A stretch of 64,000 nucleotides of DNA from Candidatus Rifleibacteriota bacterium (GTDB taxonomy: Bacteria; Muiribacteriota; Ozemobacteria; Ozemobacterales; Ozemobacteraceae): contig JADFXM010000003.1 in assembly GCA_015233565.1 (NCBI GenBank), positions 91,063 through 155,062 on the forward strand. The letters are read 5' to 3'. Shown here piece by piece: positions 53,763-62,331 of this stretch. Positions within the stretch are counted from its first letter, which is position 1. Every line of letters starts with the position of its first letter. Under the pieces are notes generated by a model, which was not told the DNA's origin, did not search any database, and was given only the letters and a program-made list of their open reading frames with translations. Made by a program: the position numbers and the translations under genes.

Positions 53763-54806
53763 ATGACCAAAAACTATTGGAACGAATTTGAATATAACAA
53801 ACTTAAATTGCTTCTGAATCCAAAGAAGGTTGAAAATATTTTTGCTGTTCTCAACAGGAAGAAAAATTTCGATGAATTGCCGCCCATCAGTGTTGAATTG
53901 CAGCTAACCGACCTGTGCAATTTGAATTGTTCTTGGTGTACTGACAAACTGTTTCGAAGCAGAGCCTCGTCAACTTCGCTGCATGACATCCAACACTTGT
54001 TTGAATATTTCCAAAAGAATAATGTGGGGGTTACAATTGAAGGAGGTGGCGAACCTTCTATACATCAGGATTTTGAAAAAATAGTTAAATTCGGAAGCCA
54101 ACTTGGTATCTCTATGGGTCTTATCAGCAATGGAGTTATCAATTATTCACACTTGATGCATTTTTTTAAGTGGGTACGCATTTCTCTTGATGCGAGTAAC
54201 TATGAAGAATATTTTCTTGAAAAAGGAAAAAACTGCTTCGATACAGTTTTGAAAAACCTTGAGACTTTTTCTGGAAACAGAGATCCGGAATCAACACAGC
54301 TTGGAATCGGTTATGTATTAACAAAAAGAAATCTCTCCAATCTGCATTCTTTTGCTGAAAAAATGAATAATCTAATGATTGATTATGCGTATTTGCGGCC
54401 AGTCGAAGAGTCCTCTGATTTGCTTCCTGAGCTCTCGGTGCTTTTTGATTTAAAAAAATGGACGATTGATTTTAACAAAAATAACCGAATGCAGATTCTG
54501 TTGAATATCAATGAAAGGATGATAAAATCTAATGATAATCTGCCTTGTGTAGCACACTCACTTTCATGCATAATTCAAGCAAATGGTGATGTGGTACTTT
54601 GTGAAAAACGTCGAAACGATCCCATAATATTTGGGAATATTTCGGAAAAAAGTTTTGAAGAGATCTGGAATTCCGAACAGCGAATCAACCATACTCAAAA
54701 ACTGTTGGATCCCGAAAATCAGAGAAATTGTAATGTTTGTAGAATAACCTCATTTAATCGATGTTTTTGTGATATAAACAATATTCATACTAAGCAATTT
54801 ATTTAG
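53763..54806 (+). CDS. Radical SAM protein with SPASM domain
   Basis: A 347-residue enzyme that should cleave S-adenosylmethionine to form a radical. The [4Fe-4S] motif is CNLNCSWC (Cys 52, 56 and 59). The C-terminal SPASM-type domain has Cys in LPCVAHSLSCIIQANGDVVLC and CNVCRITSFNRCFC for auxiliary clusters. The N-terminal 40 residues are helical. ATG 53763 is the likely start; TTG 53730 would add 11 residues. It opens the sugar-biosynthesis island, so a role in modifying a sugar, lipid or peptide of the cell surface is possible, but the substrate is unknown. Confidence 0.88.
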   Translation: MTKNYWNEFEYNKLKLLLNPKKVENIFAVLNRKKNFDELPPISVELQLTDLCNLNCSWCTDKLFRSRASSTSLHDIQHLFEYFQKNNVGVTIEGGGEPSIHQDFEKIVKFGSQLGISMGLISNGVINYSHLMHFFKWVRISLDASNYEEYFLEKGKNCFDTVLKNLETFSGNRDPESTQLGIGYVLTKRNLSNLHSFAEKMNNLMIDYAYLRPVEESSDLLPELSVLFDLKKWTIDFNKNNRMQILLNINERMIKSNDNLPCVAHSLSCIIQANGDVVLCEKRRNDPIIFGNISEKSFEEIWNSEQRINHTQKLLDPENQRNCNVCRITSFNRCFCDINNIHTKQFI

Positions 54807-55047
54807 ATGGAATTTCAAAGTTTTTCATTGAACTTTCATCTTTTTAAGGATTCAAAAAAATGCAAAATTGATGAAGCAAATTTTGAAACAAGTGCCAAAT
54901 CATGGTTATTTTTTCAATTTCAGCTTTTCTGATAGAGGTAAATTTTTAAATTGTATTTTTGACTTACGGATGGTGGCATTTCCACCTCCTGGCTAATAAG
55001 TGCTCCGGATTCGCTTAAATGCACGAAAGTCAATTTAGGAGAAACAT

Positions 55048-56094
55048 ATGATCCTGCCGTTTGAAGAGCAGTATAAAAAAAAATACTTCGATCTTCTTGA
55101 CCAGGTTTTTAAGTCAAATGTTTTATCTGATGGAAAAATGTTGCGCACTTTCGAAGAAAATTTTTCCAAATATTCCAGCCTTCCTTCAAAAGCTCTTGTT
55201 AACGGCGGAGCAGCTCTTTTAGCCATCCTAAAGTGGATTGATGTTGCAGATAAGGAAGTCATTGTACCAGCTAATACCTTTTGGGCTACACCGTTATCTG
55301 TAAAACTTGCCGGCGGAAAAATAGTTTACGCCGATTGTAGTAGAAATGATTTGTGTTTGAATCTGAAAAGTATCAAGGACAAATTGTCATCTAATACTAA
55401 AGCTGTAATAGTAGTACATATAGGTGGCCATATTTCCTTTGAAATTGAAGAGATAAAACAATTCTGCGATGAAAAAGGAATTTTTTTAGTTGAAGATTGT
55501 GCACATTCTCATGGCGCCGAATTCAATGGAAAAATGGCTGGAAGCTGGGGAATTGCAGGGGCATACAGTTTTTATGCAACCAAAACCATGCCCATGGGCG
55601 AAGGTGGAATGGTTGTTAGCAAGGATCCAAATTTACTATGCTGGGTGGAAAAATTCCGGAATTATGGGAAAGAGATTGTGAATGGCAAGGTGGAATATCC
55701 TGTAAAAGACAGTTTTAATTACAGAATGAGCGAGCAAATGGCGGCCTTTGGAATTGTCCAACTTGAAAGGTTACCCATGATCCTTGAATGGAAAAGGAGA
55801 CTTGCATTCAAATATGACCAAATATTCAACAATAGTTCCTGCACTTCAATTCGTTTTCCGAAAGAAATGAAATCCGGGTATTATAAATATATTGTATTCT
55901 GTAAAGACCTAAAGTACAAAACTGGAAAAGTTTATGATTTATCTGATCAATGCCATAGAATAGAAAATGTCCAAGTTGATCTTCCAAACACTGAATGGGT
56001 TGGCGTTAATCACCAATGCCCGCCGATGTATTATGGCTGGGAACATGCAGAAAAAGAAGTTGAGCAAATATGTAATCTCTACTCAATTTCTTAA
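55048..56094 (+). CDS. DegT/DnrJ/EryC1/StrS-type sugar aminotransferase
   Basis: Pyridoxal-phosphate enzyme of 348 residues that aminates a nucleotide-linked keto sugar. It has VIVPANTFWATPLSVKLAGG, FLVEDCAHSHGA, and the Schiff-base Lys179 in SFYATKTMPMGEGGMV. FNYRMSEQMAAFGIVQLERL follows, as in other StrS-family aminotransferases. ATG 55048 has AGGAG upstream. It lies directly before the HisH/HisF/WbpG cassette, so its product sugar is probably the acceptor of the amidine or acetamido group. The 241-bp gap before it shows no gene. Confidence 0.92.
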   Translation: MILPFEEQYKKKYFDLLDQVFKSNVLSDGKMLRTFEENFSKYSSLPSKALVNGGAALLAILKWIDVADKEVIVPANTFWATPLSVKLAGGKIVYADCSRNDLCLNLKSIKDKLSSNTKAVIVVHIGGHISFEIEEIKQFCDEKGIFLVEDCAHSHGAEFNGKMAGSWGIAGAYSFYATKTMPMGEGGMVVSKDPNLLCWVEKFRNYGKEIVNGKVEYPVKDSFNYRMSEQMAAFGIVQLERLPMILEWKRRLAFKYDQIFNNSSCTSIRFPKEMKSGYYKYIVFCKDLKYKTGKVYDLSDQCHRIENVQVDLPNTEWVGVNHQCPPMYYGWEHAEKEVEQICNLYSIS

Positions 56095-56159
56095 CTTTTT
56101 TGCAGTAAATATAAAACAAGAACTCACGGTTTTCTTTTTCAAAACAAAGCAGGACTCAT

Positions 56160-56771
56160 ATGTGTTTAATCGTTGATTATGGCTTGGGAAACATCGGCTC
56201 CATCGCAAATATGTTAAAAAAAGTTGGAGTTGCTGCGACGGTTTCCAACAATCCCAACCAAATCGAAAATGCATCCAAAATTATTTTGCCAGGAGTTGGT
56301 GCATTCGATAATGGCATAAGTAATTTGCATAAATCTGGAATTTGGGAGTCCTTGAATAATGCGGTAATAAAAAATTCCGCCTACATTCTTGGAATTTGTC
56401 TGGGAATGCAACTAATGACTGAATCAAGCGAAGAGGGAAAGTTGCCTGGCCTAGGGTGGATCAAAGCGAAAACTGTAAGATTTTCTTTCGATGTTAATAG
56501 CAAAATAAGGATCCCACACTTTGGATGGAATTCAGTATTAATTGAAAAAGAAATGAACCTATTCAAGGAATTTTCTGGTGAAATAAGATTTTACTTTGCT
56601 CACTCATATCACATTTTACCAGATGATACAGAGCAAATTTCTGGAACCACAAAATATGGATATGAATTTGTTTCAGCGATTCAAAAGAAAAATATTTTCG
56701 GTGTACAATTTCACCCCGAAAAAAGCCACAAATTCGGTATGAAATTGTTAAAGAATTTTTCTGAACTCTGA
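56160..56771 (+). CDS. hisH: HisH-type glutaminase of an LPS-sugar amidation cassette
   Basis: Class I glutamine amidotransferase that releases ammonia. The 203-residue protein keeps the full catalytic triad: Cys80 in LGICLGMQL, His185 and Glu187 in VQFHPEKS. The N-terminus reads LIVDYGLGNIGSIANML as in HisH. It is not with other his genes; hisF and a WbpG-like amidotransferase follow directly (1 bp and 20 bp spacing), an arrangement known from P. aeruginosa O-antigen loci (hisH2-hisF2-wbpG). It probably serves sugar acetamidino formation rather than histidine synthesis. Confidence 0.92.
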   Translation: MCLIVDYGLGNIGSIANMLKKVGVAATVSNNPNQIENASKIILPGVGAFDNGISNLHKSGIWESLNNAVIKNSAYILGICLGMQLMTESSEEGKLPGLGWIKAKTVRFSFDVNSKIRIPHFGWNSVLIEKEMNLFKEFSGEIRFYFAHSYHILPDDTEQISGTTKYGYEFVSAIQKKNIFGVQFHPEKSHKFGMKLLKNFSEL

Positions 56772-56772
56772 T

Positions 56773-57540
56773 ATGATCCCAAGAATAATTCCATGTTTAC
56801 TGCTAAAAGATAACTCACTTGTTAAAACATTTAGGTTTTCCGACCCAAAATATATTGGAGATCCAATAAATGCATTAAAAATTTTCAGCGAAAAAGAAGT
56901 TGATGAATTAATTTTTCTCGATATTTCCACAAATTCCAAACGATCAGGGCCGGATATAAAAACCATTTCTTGCCTTGCCAGTGAATGTTTTATGCCAATT
57001 GCATATGGGGGCGGGATTAAGACCTTAGAAGATGCGAAAAAAGTAATTAATTTAGGTGTAGAAAAAGTTGTGCTCAATTCAGTTGCCCATATCAATCCTG
57101 ATTTTGTGAAAGTACTCTCGACCAATTTAGGAAGTCAAAGCATTATAGTGGCAATGGACGTAAAGAAAATCGATGGTTGTTACAAGATTTTAATCAATAA
57201 TGGAAAAAATCCAGTTGCAAAGTCCCCAACAATCTTTGCCCAGGAAATGGAAAAAATGGGAGTTGGAGAGCTTTTTCTTAATTCCATTGACCGCGATGGA
57301 ACCAGAGAAGGTTATGATATTAAACTGATCAAGGAACTTACATCAGCAGTTTCAGTGCCTGTGATTGCCTGCGGTGGTGCAGGGAAGCTTTCTCATTTCA
57401 AAGAGGCCATTCAAAATGGTGCTTCTGCTGCTTCGGCAGGAAGCATGTTTGTTTTTTATGGGAAATTTAATTCCGTTTTGATAAATTACCCAGATAGAAA
57501 TGAATTAGAGAGTCTTTTTGCTGGTAGTAACACTTTGTAA
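56773..57540 (+). CDS. hisF: HisF-like ammonia-channel subunit lacking catalytic Asp11
   Basis: A 255-residue TIM barrel related to imidazole glycerol phosphate synthase HisF, closing with DELIFLDIS, YGGGIKTLEDA, LNSIDRDGTREGYD and IACGGAGKL. The second catalytic Asp is kept (Asp129 in VAMD), but the first, Asp11 of T. maritima HisF in ACLDVKD, is replaced by Leu10 (PCLLLKDN). That Asp acts as the general acid/base for the imidazole reaction. Its loss fits a protein that only receives ammonia from HisH and passes it to WbpG. The same substitution is, to my knowledge, common in O-antigen HisF2 proteins. Confidence 0.9.
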   Translation: MIPRIIPCLLLKDNSLVKTFRFSDPKYIGDPINALKIFSEKEVDELIFLDISTNSKRSGPDIKTISCLASECFMPIAYGGGIKTLEDAKKVINLGVEKVVLNSVAHINPDFVKVLSTNLGSQSIIVAMDVKKIDGCYKILINNGKNPVAKSPTIFAQEMEKMGVGELFLNSIDRDGTREGYDIKLIKELTSAVSVPVIACGGAGKLSHFKEAIQNGASAASAGSMFVFYGKFNSVLINYPDRNELESLFAGSNTL

Positions 57541-57560
57541 TTTGATTTGGAGCTGATTTT

Positions 57561-58682
57561 GTGAACAAACCCGGAAATTACCAAATTTGTAATAGATGTG
57601 TAATGGATACCTCTGATAAAGATATTCAATTCGACGAGAATGGGATATGTAATCATTGCTCAGAATATGACTTTCGATTCAGGAGATACGTTTTCACTGG
57701 AGAAACTGCTAAAAAACAATTGAGTTCGCTTGTAGAAAAAATTAAACATGATGGAAATGAGGATGAATACAACTGTATTATAGGAGTGAGTGGCGGGGTA
57801 GACAGTTCTTTTTTGGCAATGAAAGCAAAGCAACTTGGATTAAAGCCCTTGGCAGTTCATCTGGATAACGGTTGGAATTCCGAACTTGCTGTGAGAAATA
57901 TTGAAAATATTCTTAGAAAACTTGATATTGAGCTTTTTACGCATGTTCTTGATTGGCAAGAATTCAAGGATCTTCAGTTATGTTTCCTAAGAGCTTCAAC
58001 TCCTGACATTGAGATTCCAACCGATCATGCAATTCTTGCAACTCTTATGAGAACAGCTGAAAAAATGAAAATAAAATATATTCTTGCCGGCGGTAACGTC
58101 AAAACTGAATGTCATTTGCCCAGATCATGGTCCTGTGGCCACAATGATTGGAACTATATTCGAAGCATTAATCGCAAATTTGGAAAATCTGAATTGAAGA
58201 ATTTTCCCCATTTCACGTTTTTTGAACTCCTGAAAAAGCGTTTTTCTCAAAAATGGATTAATCTTCTAAATTACTTTGATTATTCTCCAAAAAAAGCCAA
58301 AGAAATTCTCGAAACTGAATTCAATTGGAAAAAATACGAAGGCAAGCATTATGAATCTGTATTTACAAGATTCTATCAAGGATATATTTTGCTGAAAAAA
58401 TTCGGTTATGATAAAAGAAGATGTCATCTGTCCAGTCTTGTTTGCTCCGGCGAAATGACTCGGGAACAAGCATTAAATGAACTGAAAATAAGTAATTATC
58501 CGGATGAATTAATACGTGAAGACAAACAATTTGTAATTAAAAAACTTGAAATCAGTGAAGATGAATTCCAAAGAATAATGGACCTTCCCCGAAAAACTAT
58601 TCTTGATTATTCGTCTCAGGAAAAATTTTTTATGGCTTCAGGTTTGACAAAAATTTGGCAAATAGTTAGAAAGATAATTTAA
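57561..58682 (+). CDS. wbpG: N-acetyl sugar amidotransferase (WbpG/PseA-like)
   Basis: An adenylating amidotransferase of 373 residues that is thought to convert an N-acetyl group on a nucleotide sugar to an acetamidino group using ammonia from HisH/HisF. It has two zinc-type pairs (CNRC at 10-13, CNHC at 30-33), the PP-loop SGGVDSS (77-83), HLDNGWN and a KTECHLPRSWSCGHNDWNY segment. The start is GTG 57561 with GGAG upstream. WbpG and PseA belong to this family. The next gene overlaps by TAATG. Confidence 0.93.
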   Translation: MNKPGNYQICNRCVMDTSDKDIQFDENGICNHCSEYDFRFRRYVFTGETAKKQLSSLVEKIKHDGNEDEYNCIIGVSGGVDSSFLAMKAKQLGLKPLAVHLDNGWNSELAVRNIENILRKLDIELFTHVLDWQEFKDLQLCFLRASTPDIEIPTDHAILATLMRTAEKMKIKYILAGGNVKTECHLPRSWSCGHNDWNYIRSINRKFGKSELKNFPHFTFFELLKKRFSQKWINLLNYFDYSPKKAKEILETEFNWKKYEGKHYESVFTRFYQGYILLKKFGYDKRRCHLSSLVCSGEMTREQALNELKISNYPDELIREDKQFVIKKLEISEDEFQRIMDLPRKTILDYSSQEKFFMASGLTKIWQIVRKII

Positions 58683-59788
58683 TGAAAGTTGTCTTTATAA
58701 CTCATGGAAAAGACATTTTTCCACAGATCCGGGGAAAATACCTTCTTTCTCAAGGACATTCCGTTTTTTTTATTGGAGTTCCACCGCTAGTTCCAGAGGG
58801 TGAATTATTCGAAAAAAGAATTCAATATATTGAAATTCCGCATCAAGGATATTTCCCTTTTTATTTCAATCCCCAAGTAGGGATGAAAGTAAGAAAAATA
58901 ACCAGGGAAATTAAACCGGATATTGTTCATATCCTTGGAACCTATCTTGGGTATCTTTCTTTTTTTGTTTATTCAAAAAAAATTGTTATTGAAAACAATG
59001 GTTCAGATATTCTTCTCACACCAAAAAAATATCCCATGGTGAAATATTATTATTTTACCATATTTCAACGTTCTGACGGTGTTGTACAAGACTCCGAAAT
59101 TTCTCAGAAAGCCAGTTATCAGTGCGGTGCCAGGAAAAGAAAAAATCGGATAATTCCCTTGGGAATAGATTCCTCAATATTCAACAATTCAGTTGAAAAG
59201 GGGTTTTTTAGGAAAAAATATAATATTACTGAAAATACAGGAATAATTGTTAGCCCTCGTAGTTTGAAGCCACTTTATAATATTAAAACAATCATTAAAG
59301 CTCTCGCCAAATTAAGTGTTACCAGAAAAGATTTTAAAGGTGTATTTGCCGGTTATTCTCCGGAAAATCAGATCGAATTGGAACAGCTTGTTGGCCATCT
59401 GGAACTAACAGACAATGTGTTATTTATTGGGCAAGTCCCGCAGAGAGACCTGGCGTTTGCATATTCAGATTCAAGTGTAGTAATTTCTGTCCCAACTTCA
59501 GATTCTCTTCCAAGTTCGGTTTTAGAAGCTATGGCATGTAAAGCCCCGGTAATAATTTCCGATATTGAATGGTACAAGAGCCTTTTTAAACAAGGGGTTG
59601 ATTTGGAAACTGTTCCTGTAAATGATTCCGACAAACTTGCAGAAGTTATTTTAAACACATTGGAACAAAAGAATCCTTTGGACTATTCTGCTATTTCAAA
59701 CAAAGTCCTTGAAGCGTTTTCAATCGAAAACTGTGGCAAACGTCTGGAAAAGTTTTATTATTGCTTATTGGGTAATTTACCGGATTGA
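58682..59788 (+). CDS. Glycosyltransferase family 4
   Basis: A retaining GT-B fold glycosyltransferase of 368 residues. The acceptor half starts MKVVFITHGKDIFPQIRGKY with DIVHILGTYLGYL, and the donor half has IIVSPRSLKPLYNIKTIIKA. The E-x7-E-like motif SDSLPSSVLEAMACKAPVI follows. ATG 58682 overlaps the WbpG stop as TAATG, so it is the last gene of the cassette and probably transfers its sugar product onto a lipid carrier or growing glycan. The 292-bp gap after it, between convergent genes, shows no gene. Confidence 0.92.
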   Translation: MKVVFITHGKDIFPQIRGKYLLSQGHSVFFIGVPPLVPEGELFEKRIQYIEIPHQGYFPFYFNPQVGMKVRKITREIKPDIVHILGTYLGYLSFFVYSKKIVIENNGSDILLTPKKYPMVKYYYFTIFQRSDGVVQDSEISQKASYQCGARKRKNRIIPLGIDSSIFNNSVEKGFFRKKYNITENTGIIVSPRSLKPLYNIKTIIKALAKLSVTRKDFKGVFAGYSPENQIELEQLVGHLELTDNVLFIGQVPQRDLAFAYSDSSVVISVPTSDSLPSSVLEAMACKAPVIISDIEWYKSLFKQGVDLETVPVNDSDKLAEVILNTLEQKNPLDYSAISNKVLEAFSIENCGKRLEKFYYCLLGNLPD

Positions 59789-60080
59789 ATGTCCTGTTGA
59801 GTGGAGCCAAATTATTTCATGGGAAAAATCAAGAATGTGATCAAATTCTCGAGGGAGAGGCAAAATCCACACACTTTCTGTTGAAAGGCTTCTCCTTTAG
59901 TCGCTAGCTTTTGTTTATAGTGCTTTTCGCCCTAACTTATTTTGATCAAACTTCCATAAAATATCGTGCTCACGCTCATGGTGCAGCTTTTTTGAATTTC
60001 GAATTTCGTTCAGAAGTATATTGAACGCATATCAAATTTCAAACTCCTTAGATTGTCTTTAAATAGCTCATGAAGAGGTT

Positions 60081-61199
60081 TTAAGAAATTGTGGAAATCT
60101 CCTTGATAATTTCTGAAATGAGTTTATGAGTCTTTTCAGCGGCAATATCCCATGTAAAGTTGTTTAAAACCAGTTTTCGCCCTATTTTTCCCATTTTTTC
60201 ACAAATTTCAGGGTTACTGTATAGATAATTTATCGTTTCAGCAAGTTCTTCAGAAGATTGACCGGAAACAGCCATACCTGCACCGACTTTTGCCAACTTT
60301 CTTAAATTTAGAGTGTCAGAAACTATTATTGGAACTTGGCTAGCCATAATTTCAAATGCTTTTAGTGGCGCGTAGCCAGTTGTTATTCGCTTGGAAGAGT
60401 CATGTTTACTCGACAACCCTGCAACAGCTTTTGCAACCATTCCAGCCAAGTCCTTTTGAGGAATACTATTCCAAAAAATAATTAAGGGATTCCTTTTCGC
60501 GTAATCTTCAACAGTTTTTTCCATTACACCATTTCCAATAATTAGAAGTTTTAATTCTGAAGGCCATTTTTTGGAATTAGTCGCTTCCAGAATGACATCA
60601 ATTCCTTGCCACAAAGTAAGGGAACCGAAAAAGATTACATAGGGTTGTAAGGATTCTTTGAACAGATTGCTCTTTGCATTTGGATTAAACAAAACTGCAT
60701 TTGCACAATTCGAAACGAATAAACTCTTTTTCTCCTTGGTCAATCTATTTGCCCAAGTGCATAATTGAGGAGTTACAGCAACAATTTTTTTTGCCCAGAA
60801 AAGTTGTTTTAATGCAAGAACTCGGAAAAAACATTTTAATTTCATCGTCCAGGGGTAGGAAATATACAGGTCTGCCAACGTGCCATTAATTTCTTGAATA
60901 ACTGGAATCTTAAGCAGATGCAAAAGAAAAGCAATTGGGAAAAGGGCAAAATGCCATCGGAAATAGTAAACATCGGCTTTTCTTGAAAAAAGAACTTTGA
61001 TCTGTACGAGTAAAAACAAAAAAAAACGAATAAATAGCGAAGTATATAATGCCTTGTCGTAATATTCTGGCTGAAAAAGTCTAACATGCCAGCCTCTTTT
61101 CCGTAACCCGGAAACAATCTCATGTACGTGTGAAAAAGAAGCCTGTCCCTCGCGGGTAACTTGTAAACATAAATAATTTAGGCTTCCGTGTTTTTTCAT
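60081..61199 (-). CDS. Glycosyltransferase family 4 (minus-strand unit)
   Basis: A 372-residue GT-B protein. The N-terminal half is membrane-associated (SLFIRFFLFLLVQIKVLFS, FHFALFPIAFLLHLLKIPVI-like segment) and the C-terminal half has FFGSLTLWQGIDVILEAT, LKLLIIGNGVMEK and KAFEIMASQVPIIVSD. The last is the donor-binding loop with a conserved Glu. ATG 61199 has no strong ribosome site. It belongs to a minus-strand unit with the GT2 and the B12-radical SAM genes and converges with the WbpG cassette. Confidence 0.9.
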   Translation of the reverse strand: MKKHGSLNYLCLQVTREGQASFSHVHEIVSGLRKRGWHVRLFQPEYYDKALYTSLFIRFFLFLLVQIKVLFSRKADVYYFRWHFALFPIAFLLHLLKIPVIQEINGTLADLYISYPWTMKLKCFFRVLALKQLFWAKKIVAVTPQLCTWANRLTKEKKSLFVSNCANAVLFNPNAKSNLFKESLQPYVIFFGSLTLWQGIDVILEATNSKKWPSELKLLIIGNGVMEKTVEDYAKRNPLIIFWNSIPQKDLAGMVAKAVAGLSSKHDSSKRITTGYAPLKAFEIMASQVPIIVSDTLNLRKLAKVGAGMAVSGQSSEELAETINYLYSNPEICEKMGKIGRKLVLNNFTWDIAAEKTHKLISEIIKEISTIS

Positions 61200-61359
61200 A
61201 ATGTCCGTTTTTTATTCTTCTCAATATCAAGGTCAAATTAACCATTGATAGTTTCTTTTATGGGTGTATTTTGGTTTTTCCGAGTTAATTATTTTTAAAA
61301 CGGTGAGTTTTGTAATGCTTTTTTTAATTTTTGTTCAAGATGGGTTCTAATGATCTTAG

Positions 61360-62220
61360 TCAAAAAAAAAACGAGCCGTCTTTCAAAAATTTACTCAATC
61401 CTTCAAAAATTTGGCCTTCCATAATCTTATGCAAAGCAATAACGGTATTTAATTTCTGAAACTTTCTTTGGAGCTTGATGTTGCTTATCTGATAATTTTC
61501 TGTCCTGTATTTTAATATCTCTAAGTCTTCCCTTAGAACTTTTGTACGTTTTTCTCCGGAAGACATACTTCCCTCATGAATTCGATATTTACAACATTTT
61601 TTTTGTAAAGCAATTACCTGATATGACTTAGCGATACCGCAATTAATAAAATAATCGGGAGAAAATGAAAAAGCTTCAATATTTTCTGTGTTTTTGATTA
61701 GAGCCTTCTTTAGATATAATGCTGATACCATGGAGATAAAATTGTCTTCCAGGATTAATTTCTGAAAAATTTGCCCTTCTGGCAGAATCCTTGCCTGATT
61801 TGGTGAACCCATTTGAAGAATATTGCCTCCAGAATCAATGTATTCTGTTCTTCCATAAATTATGCCTATTTTATTTCTTTCTATTCTTGAATTATTGAGA
61901 ATTTCAATTTGATTATAGAGTTTATCTTTATTCCAGGAATCGTCACAATCTAGGAATCCGATCCATTCCCCTTTGGCTTTTTCAAGTGCAAGTTTTCTTG
62001 CCATTCCAAGATTGGTGCGTGAATCAGAAAGAAAATAGTGGATTCTGTTATCTGCGTAACTTTTTACAATGTTTGCACTTTCATCTGTTGATTGGTCATC
62101 CCAGAAGATAATTTCCCAATTTTGATATGTCTGCCCAATAACACTTTCGATCGCTTCTTTGAGAAATTTTCCCCCGTTGAAACAGTTGATTATCACGGAA
62201 ATCAGCGGGAAATTTGACAT
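61360..62220 (-). CDS. Glycosyltransferase family 2
   Basis: Inverting GT-A glycosyltransferase of 286 residues. ATG 62220 starts MSNFPLISVIINCFNGGKFL; TTG 62232 would add four residues. It has EAIESVIGQTYQNWEIIFWDDQSTD and GMARKLALEKAKGEWIGFLDCDDSW, the DxD-type metal site, with an acceptor region FSPDYFINCGIAKSYQV. It lacks transmembrane helices. Probably adds a sugar to the surface glycan made by this locus. Confidence 0.92.
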   Translation of the reverse strand: MSNFPLISVIINCFNGGKFLKEAIESVIGQTYQNWEIIFWDDQSTDESANIVKSYADNRIHYFLSDSRTNLGMARKLALEKAKGEWIGFLDCDDSWNKDKLYNQIEILNNSRIERNKIGIIYGRTEYIDSGGNILQMGSPNQARILPEGQIFQKLILEDNFISMVSALYLKKALIKNTENIEAFSFSPDYFINCGIAKSYQVIALQKKCCKYRIHEGSMSSGEKRTKVLREDLEILKYRTENYQISNIKLQRKFQKLNTVIALHKIMEGQIFEGLSKFLKDGSFFF

Positions 62221-62331
62221 TGAATTCACCAAAGCGCCCTTTCTTCAAAAACTTGTTACTTTAACTTGAAAGAAAAAAAGACAAAAAAAAATTCAATAGA
62301 AAAAGTAGTAACTCAAGAAAATTTGCAAATT

